From: Onstottus_B arcticum
GTDB lineage: Bacteria > Acidobacteriota > Blastocatellia > UBA7656
Length of the DNA stretch: 64,000 nucleotides
Assembly (NCBI GenBank): GCA_038040485.1
Contig: JBBPIE010000014.1
Span: 62,001 to 126,000, forward strand
Reading direction: 5' to 3'
The notes below the pieces were generated by a model. It searched no databases and had not been told where the DNA came from. It was given only the letters and a program-made list of their open reading frames with translations. Made by a program: the position numbers and the translations under genes. Positions 59,728-64,000 of this stretch are shown here, piece by piece; within the stretch, counting starts at the first letter, position 1, and the number at the start of each line of letters is the position of its first letter.

Positions 59728-61107
59728 ATGAAACTCTGGGGAGGCAGATTCAAAGGTGAGGCTGATGCCGGATTCGCGCGGTTCAACTCGTCTTTCGCTT
59801 TCGATCGACGCCTGATTGACGCTGACATCGAAGCGAGCCTGGCGTACGCCGAAGCGCTCGCAGCCGCCGGCGTGTTGACCGACGTTGAAGCCGCAAGGAT
59901 CAGCGAAGGCCTGCGCGAGATTCAAAGACACACTGGCAACGAATCCGGTTATCTCGACAGCCGCGATGCCGAAGACGTGCACAGTTTCGTCGAAGCTGAG
60001 CTTGTAGCTGCTATAGGCGACACGGGCTACAAGCTTCACACCGGACGCAGCCGCAATGATCAAGTTGCGACCGACCTGAGGCTCTTTCTCCGAGGCGAGA
60101 TCGACTCCACCCTCGGGTCGATTCGTGAGGTTCAGCGAGTTCTTGTCGAGCTTGCCGAAGCCAATCCGGATTGCGTCATCCCGGGCTACACCCACCTGCA
60201 GCGCGCCCAGCCGATTCTGTTCGCGCATTACTTGCTTGCTTACTTCGAGATGCTGAAGCGCGACCGAGGGCGTTTCCTGGAGGTTCGTTCCCGCGTCAAT
60301 CAATTGCCGCTTGGAGCCGGCGCGCTCGCAGGCACGGGTTTCCCGCTGGATCGCGAAATGGTAGCGCGACGATTGGGCTTTGATGGCCTGTGCGAGAACA
60401 GCGTCGATGCGGTTAGCGACCGGGACTTTGTGATCGAGTTCATCGGCGCCGGCGCGATCGCGATGGTGCATCTTAGCCGGCTGGCTGAAGACTTGATCAT
60501 CTACACAACTGCAGAGTTTGGCTTTGTTGAACTGTCTGACGCGGTTTCCACCGGCTCGTCGCTGATGCCTCAAAAGAAGAACCCCGACTCGCTCGAACTG
60601 ATTCGCGGCAAGGCCGGGCGGGTGTTTGGCCATCACACGGCAATGCTTGCGACGATGAAGGGTTTGCCGCTCGCCTACAACAAAGACATGCAGGAAGACA
60701 AGGAAGCGTTGTTCGATACGATCGACACATTGAGCGGTTCGCTTGGAGTGATGGCGGTTGTTCTGAGAAGCGTGAAAGTAAACAGCGCGCGCACGCGCGA
60801 AGCCGCGACGGTCGGTTATCTGAACGCGACCGACCTTGCGGATTACCTTGTGCGGAAGGGCCTCGAGTTCCGAAAGGCTCACGAACTGGTCGGGCAAGTT
60901 GTGATGTATGCGATCGAGCGATGCAAACCGCTCGAGGATATCCCGTTGGAAGAATTCCGTAAGTTTTCTGCGTTGTTTGGCAACGACCTGTTCGCGGCGC
61001 TGAGCCTTGAGTCGTCGCTTACAGGCAAATCCGCGTTGGGAGGAACTTCACCCAAACGAGTGAGCGAGGCATTGGCTAAGGCTCGAGATGAAATAGACCA
61101 CGGATGA
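59728..61107 (+). CDS. argH: Argininosuccinate lyase
   Basis: Splits argininosuccinate into arginine and fumarate, the last step of arginine synthesis. ATG 59728 begins MKLWGGRFKGEADAGFARFN, the exact usual N-terminus; the frame extended to 59473 is rejected. Motifs: HTGRSRNDQVATDLR, PGYTHLQRAQPILFAH and the signature GSSLMPQKKNPDS. Length 459 aa. The last residues EIDHG and the stop are encoded by a repeat copy inserted at 61093. argB and an argF-like gene lie 2-3 kb further on the other strand. Confidence 0.96.
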   Translation: MKLWGGRFKGEADAGFARFNSSFAFDRRLIDADIEASLAYAEALAAAGVLTDVEAARISEGLREIQRHTGNESGYLDSRDAEDVHSFVEAELVAAIGDTGYKLHTGRSRNDQVATDLRLFLRGEIDSTLGSIREVQRVLVELAEANPDCVIPGYTHLQRAQPILFAHYLLAYFEMLKRDRGRFLEVRSRVNQLPLGAGALAGTGFPLDREMVARRLGFDGLCENSVDAVSDRDFVIEFIGAGAIAMVHLSRLAEDLIIYTTAEFGFVELSDAVSTGSSLMPQKKNPDSLELIRGKAGRVFGHHTAMLATMKGLPLAYNKDMQEDKEALFDTIDTLSGSLGVMAVVLRSVKVNSARTREAATVGYLNATDLADYLVRKGLEFRKAHELVGQVVMYAIERCKPLEDIPLEEFRKFSALFGNDLFAALSLESSLTGKSALGGTSPKRVSEALAKARDEIDHG

Positions 61108-61143
61108 CGCGGGTTTGACGGATTCTCACGGAAACAGATTATG
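61093..61143. repeat. GxxExxY-associated repeat, copy 1
   Basis: A 51-base sequence (ATAGACCACGGATGACGCGG and onward, ending in ATG) that provides the C-terminal codons and the stop of argH. It matches copy 2 at 61169-61219 with about five differences. Its ATG is followed by Ala and a stop, so it starts no gene. Confidence 0.9.
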
Positions 61144-61168
61144 GCTTGAAGCAGAGGCATTGGCAGAG

Positions 61169-61219
61169 ATAGACCACGGATAACACGGGTTTGACGGATT
61201 CTCACGGATCCAGACTATG
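61169..61219. repeat. GxxExxY-associated repeat, copy 2 (direct)
   Basis: Direct copy of 61093-61143, 76 bases downstream. Its final ATG (61217-61219) is the start codon of the GxxExxY gene. An inverted copy lies after the gene at 61626-61671, so the gene is enclosed by repeats. Confidence 0.9.
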
Positions 61220-61639
61220 ACTTTGAGGCACGAAGACCTGACCGGTCAGATCATCAAGGCATTCTATAAAGTCTATAACGAGTTGGGCTATGGATTCCTC
61301 GAGAAGGTCTATGAGAACGCCCTCGCGCTGGAGTTGGAATCCGTGGGTCCGCGAGTCGGACGGCAGCGGCCAATCAAGGTCTATTACCTCGGCCGACAGG
61401 TTGGCGACTACTATGCGGATCTCATAGTCGAAGACCTAGTCATCATCGAACTCAAATGTGCTGATGCGCTGTGTGAAGCCAACGAAGCACAATTGCTGAA
61501 CTATCTGAAAGCAACGGACATCGAGGTGGGCCTATTGCTGAACTTCGGTCCGAAGCCCGCGTTTCGCCGGAAGATCTTCACCAACGATAAGAAGCGTCAT
61601 CGAGATTTACCCGCGACGCCGCATGAAGAATCCGTGTAA
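61217..61639 (+). CDS. GxxExxY protein (PD-(D/E)XK nuclease-like family)
   Basis: A 140-aa member of the GxxExxY family. The name motif appears as GYGFLEKVYENALALELE. The PD-(D/E)XK-like core follows: GDYYADLIVEDLVIIELKCA with Asp, Glu and Lys as expected for a nuclease-like metal site, then EAQLLNYLKATDIEVGLLLNFG. The biological role of the family is unknown, though copies are often multiple per genome and tied to repeats. The start codon lies in repeat copy 2. Confidence 0.9.
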   Translation: MTLRHEDLTGQIIKAFYKVYNELGYGFLEKVYENALALELESVGPRVGRQRPIKVYYLGRQVGDYYADLIVEDLVIIELKCADALCEANEAQLLNYLKATDIEVGLLLNFGPKPAFRRKIFTNDKKRHRDLPATPHEESV

Positions 61640-61671
61640 ATCAGTCAAATCAGCCTCATCCGTGGTCTATC
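61626..61671. repeat. GxxExxY-associated repeat, inverted copy
   Basis: Reverse complement reads ATAGACCACGGATGAGGCTG and onward to CACGGATTCTTC, matching copies 1 and 2 over about 45 bases with scattered differences. It overlaps the last codons of the GxxExxY gene. With copy 2 it forms terminal inverted repeats around the gene. Confidence 0.85.
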
Positions 61672-61770
61672 TGGCCCTCCGACGATGTAGTCAACGGAGT
61701 CAACGGAGAGTTCAAGGGAATTCGGGCTCTGCCAGCTTGCACAGGCAGACTGAGTCATGGTGAGCTTCGC

Positions 61771-62250
61771 ATGATGTCTGACAGCGAAACGAAACCTGAC
61801 TGGAAACACAACGGAGTTCGCATCGTTCACGCAGGTGAACTCGACACGAACACGCCTCAAACGCCCGGGATGAATCGCGCGGCTGCCATCACACACGCGC
61901 GCGCCGGCGCCGCCAAACTCTGGGCGGGCACTGTCACCATCCACCCAAACGCAAAGACCGGCGCGCATCATCACGGCGACCTCGAGAGCGTCATCTATGT
62001 TGTGAAAGGCCGCGCCCGCATGCGTTGGGGCGATCATCTCGAGTTCACTGCTGAAGCCGGCCCCGGCGACTTCATCTACGTCCCGCCTTACGTTCCTCAC
62101 CAGGAGATCAACGCAAGCCGAGATGAACCGCTCGAATGCGTGCTGGTGCGAAGCGGGCAGGAACCGATCGTTGTCAACCTCGACATTCCCGCCGCCGAAC
62201 CGCCCGAGGAAGTACGTTGGGTCGATGACGTGCACCCGGCCGAGGACTAG
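61771..62250 (+). CDS. Cupin domain protein
   Basis: A 159-aa single-domain cupin. Metal-binding residues: GAHHHGDLESVIYVVKGRAR (two His and Glu) and the second motif GDFIYVPPYVPHQEINASRD with the third His. The sequence resembles the small cupins of mannose-6-phosphate isomerase or oxalate decarboxylase type without a defined substrate. ATG 61771 has GGTGAG upstream. The 131-bp gap upstream contains the inverted repeat copy and no other gene. Confidence 0.88.
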   Translation: MMSDSETKPDWKHNGVRIVHAGELDTNTPQTPGMNRAAAITHARAGAAKLWAGTVTIHPNAKTGAHHHGDLESVIYVVKGRARMRWGDHLEFTAEAGPGDFIYVPPYVPHQEINASRDEPLECVLVRSGQEPIVVNLDIPAAEPPEEVRWVDDVHPAED

Positions 62251-62252
62251 CA

Positions 62253-62303
62253 GTCCAATGTCCAAAGTCCAATGTCCAACTTTACATTGGACCTTGGACC
62301 CTG
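62253..62303. repeat. Heptamer-repeat hairpin (unit GTCCAAT)
   Basis: Left arm 62253-62280: GTCCAAT, GTCCAAA, GTCCAAT, GTCCAAC. The right arm, 62285-62303 (ATTGGACCTTGGACCCTGG), is complementary. It fills the gap between the convergent cupin and hypothetical genes, starting 2 bases after the cupin stop. Confidence 0.87.
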
Positions 62304-62310
62304 GGGTTGC

Positions 62311-62769
62311 CTACTTATCCAACGCAACGCTGACGATCGGCACGTCCCAGTGCGCGAGCAGTATCTCGAACCTCCGCTGCTCTTCGCGGCGAAACGTCTC
62401 CTGATCGGGATAGAGCTGTTTGATGATCGCTTCTTCGCCGCTCGAATCGTTAGCCACGGCCGCGTTCTTGAACACGATCGTCACCCGGTAGTCCCAACGC
62501 CCGTCTTCGGTCGCGTGATATCTTGGCTTCGCAGCCGTGACGCTGAGTATCCGTCCGCTTTCCATTTGTTTCTTGAGCACCGGGAAATGATTCTTCTTGA
62601 ACAAGGCGATGAACTCGTCTGCATAGCCCCACTTCGCTTTGTAGTAGTACTCAGCTACAAACGGCTCCTCTTTGGCTTGAGGTGTTTGCGCCGCGCTGTT
62701 GGTGCAAGTGAACGCACATAGGCTAAGCGTTGCCAGCAGCATCGCCGTGACTCTCCATGTTCGCATCAT
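62311..62769 (-). CDS. Hypothetical secreted protein, 152 aa
   Basis: Starts at ATG 62769, with GGAGGA 6 bases upstream; the ATG at 62775 touches that site. Signal peptide or lipoprotein-like start: VTAMLLATLSLCAFTCTNS. The mature region (AEYYYKAKWGYADEFIALFK, RYHATEDGRWDYRVTIVFKN, ELLAHWDVPIVS-like end) is mixed alpha/beta and resembles the dimeric alpha-beta barrel of ABM/Dabb proteins in spacing, but that is only a suggestion. Function unknown. Confidence 0.75.
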   Translation of the reverse strand: MMRTWRVTAMLLATLSLCAFTCTNSAAQTPQAKEEPFVAEYYYKAKWGYADEFIALFKKNHFPVLKKQMESGRILSVTAAKPRYHATEDGRWDYRVTIVFKNAAVANDSSGEEAIIKQLYPDQETFRREEQRRFEILLAHWDVPIVSVALDK

Positions 62770-62823
62770 GACCATTCCTCCAGGAAGGGAGCTTCCGAGC
62801 AGCGGGTGCCGCCGGTTTCCAAT

Positions 62824-63711
62824 CTACGTTGTGATCATCGTGCCGGCGCCTTCGTCGGTGAAGACTTCGTGCAACAGGGCATTGCGTCGCGAGCCGTTTA
62901 TGATGTGCGCGCTGCGAACGCCTCGGCGAATCAGGTGAGCAATCGCTGCAATCTTCGGTAACATACCCGACGAGACGACTCTCTCGCGAACCAGGCGTTC
63001 GGCTTCTTCGACCGACACACGCGACATTCTCGACGACGGATCGTCGCGGTCGCGAAGGATTCCATCCACGTCGGTCAGCAAGATCAACTTCTCAGCTTGA
63101 AGACGCACGGCGATCTCGGCGGCGATCGTGTCGGCGTTGATGTTGTAGACGTTGCCCTGCTCGTCCGCGCCAAGCGACGAGATCACCGGGATGTAGCCGT
63201 TGTCGAGCAGCAACCGCAGGAGCCGCGCGTTGATCTCGACGATGTCGCCGACGTGGCCGAAGTCCACCGTCTCGACTTCACCGGTCTCCTGATTCAGCAC
63301 CTTTTGAATCTCGCGGCGCCGAGCGTGAATGGTATTTCCATCCAGCCCCGAGAGCCCGACCGTCTCGGCGCCCGAGCGGCGAAGCGCTGACACTATGTCT
63401 GTGTTGATCTGGCCTGCGAAGACCATCTTCGCTACTTCAAGCGTCTCGGCGTCGGTGACGCGGCGGCCGTTGACGATGCGCTGCGAGATGCCGAGCCGTT
63501 CGGCTACTGTCGTGAGCTGCTTCCCTCCCCCGTGAACGACGGCGATGTGAATGCCGACTTGCTGGCAAAGCGTCATCTCCTCGGCAAGCGAGTTGAGCTG
63601 GTCTTGATCTTCGGCGACCTTGCCCGATAGCTTGACCACGAAGACGTTGTTCTTGAAGCGCTGAATATACGGCAGCGCCTCGCGGAGCAGATCGAGTTTT
63701 TCGTTGATCAT
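62824..63711 (-). CDS. argB: Acetylglutamate kinase
   Basis: Phosphorylates N-acetylglutamate, the second step of arginine synthesis. ATG 63711 starts MINEKLDLLREALPYIQRFK, the usual ArgB N-terminus. Motifs: VVKLSGKVAEDQ, VHGGGKQLT, VNGRRVTDAETLEVA, NVYNINADTIAAEIA, ILLTDVDGIL and GMLPKIAAI. Length 295 aa. The in-frame extension to 63819 only translates the heptamer repeat (SRITHHASRITNH). It lies downstream of the argF-like gene on the same strand. Confidence 0.95.
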   Translation of the reverse strand: MINEKLDLLREALPYIQRFKNNVFVVKLSGKVAEDQDQLNSLAEEMTLCQQVGIHIAVVHGGGKQLTTVAERLGISQRIVNGRRVTDAETLEVAKMVFAGQINTDIVSALRRSGAETVGLSGLDGNTIHARRREIQKVLNQETGEVETVDFGHVGDIVEINARLLRLLLDNGYIPVISSLGADEQGNVYNINADTIAAEIAVRLQAEKLILLTDVDGILRDRDDPSSRMSRVSVEEAERLVRERVVSSGMLPKIAAIAHLIRRGVRSAHIINGSRRNALLHEVFTDEGAGTMITT

Positions 63712-63715
63712 TGCC

Positions 63716-63847
63716 GTGACCCGTGACCCGTGATTCGTGATTCGTGATGCGTGATGCGTGATTCGTGATTCGTCATCCGTGATTCGTGATCGGATGTTCG
63801 TCCGAATAGAACGAATCACGCATCACGAATCACGAATCACGCATCAC
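63716..63847. repeat. Heptamer-repeat hairpin (unit GTGATTC)
   Basis: Left arm, 63716-63792, reads about eleven heptamers (GTGACCC twice, GTGATTC, GTGATGC and variants). The right arm, 63811-63847, is ACGAATC-type heptamers complementary to them. It fills the argF-like to argB gap and uses the same heptamer as 13699-13788. The argF-like stop codon touches it. Confidence 0.9.
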
Positions 63848-64000
63848 TAAAGAATCGACGCCAACACTGCCTTCTGCACATACAAGCGGTTCTCGGCTTC
63901 GTCGATCGCCGCGTTCTGCGGACCGTCCAGTACGCCGTCGGTGACAATGACGTTCCGCCGCACGGGCAGGCAGTGCATAAACCAGCCTTGATCTGTTGAA
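63847..64000 (-). CDS. N-acetylornithine/ornithine carbamoyltransferase (partial)
   Basis: Only the C-terminal 50 codons lie in the window; the start is beyond 64000. The frame reads GWFMHCLPVRRNVIVTDGVL, then DGPQNAAIDEAENRLYVQKA and VLASIL. The HCLP motif with VRRNVIVTD is the signature of the acetylornithine-type carbamoyltransferase; ornithine-specific enzymes normally have HCLPA. It is next to argB on the same strand, so both belong to the arginine pathway. The call between N-acetyl and plain ornithine rests on a few residues. Confidence 0.8.
   Translation of the reverse strand, partial: STDQGWFMHCLPVRRNVIVTDGVLDGPQNAAIDEAENRLYVQKAVLASIL

Noticed and set aside
59683..60897. 404-codon minus-strand open frame
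   Set aside because: Shadow of argH; the sense gene is certain.
63712..63819. N-terminal extension of argB (SRITHHASRITNH repeats)
   Set aside because: It is only the translation of the heptamer hairpin; ArgB homology begins at MINEKLDLL at 63711.
63716..63847. CRISPR array
   Set aside because: Period is 7 bases without spacers; arms are inverted, not direct repeats with unique spacers.
1..64000. tRNA or rRNA genes
   Set aside because: No T-loop plus acceptor-stem combination and no conserved rRNA words were noticed on either strand; not an exhaustive scan.

Overview
This 64 kb window is a high-GC (about 58-60 % by eye), gene-dense bacterial chromosome segment. The gene content suggests a soil-type Acidobacteriota, perhaps Blastocatellia-like; that placement is an inference with no marker-gene tree behind it. 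It rests on an Oar-type TonB-dependent receptor, an ECF sigma factor overlapping a Ser/Thr kinase-TPR gene, a tricorn-type protease, a VWFA-related protein of the acidobacterial kind, DUF2911 and many secreted peptidases. No phage, plasmid, rRNA, tRNA or CRISPR array was seen.

Layout. 1-10.6 kb: a TPR/propeller protein cut by the window edge, a frameshifted serine hydrolase, a tricorn-like protease, a DUF2911 protein, a glycerophosphodiesterase and an M1 aminopeptidase. 10.9-17.4 kb: a Rieske ferredoxin, then a lipoamide-dependent 2-oxoacid dehydrogenase set (lpdA, E1 alpha, E1 beta, E2) and lipB, which supplies the lipoyl precursor E2 needs. 17.4-24.6 kb: a HicB/HicA pair, an S41 peptidase, a zinc-ribbon membrane protein, a small DUF5678/unknown/C39-like peptidase operon and an M14 peptidase. 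24.6-33.2 kb: sigma factor/kinase pair, a DUF4440 protein, a peptidase relic, a lipoprotein, pirin, rpsU, a HEAT-repeat protein and deoB. 33.7-39.7 kb: a cupredoxin, a Tat-exported multicopper oxidase and a TonB-dependent receptor. 39.7-43.1 kb: a visibly AT-richer island with radical SAM/SPASM, membrane protein, GT-A-like protein and HAD phosphatase genes. 43.2-53.1 kb: VWA protein, hemW, a nucleotide-sugar epimerase/glycosyltransferase pair, a DUF433/DUF5615 pair, recQ, rho and a HEPN-type/MNT pair. 53.1-64 kb: a YVTN propeller, a HEAT-cyclophilin fusion, a Doc module, a molybdopterin oxidoreductase and arginine biosynthesis genes (argH, argB, an argF-like gene cut by the edge).

The most unusual content lies between and inside genes. 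(1) At least seven hairpin-forming repeats are built from degenerate tandem heptamers, with different heptamers at different sites. Three of them occupy three consecutive junctions of the 2-oxoacid dehydrogenase operon. (2) A palindromic GC-rich repeat occurs at three places, and one copy sits in frame inside hemW, adding about 53 codons, as Rickettsia palindromic elements do. (3) A GxxExxY-family gene is bracketed by two direct copies and one inverted copy of a 45-51 bp repeat; the first copy encodes the argH stop codon and the second supplies the gene's own start codon. (4) Several other palindrome families and a 120 bp relic of an M14 peptidase gene show active sequence turnover. The AT-richer four-gene island is the best candidate for an undescribed gene system.
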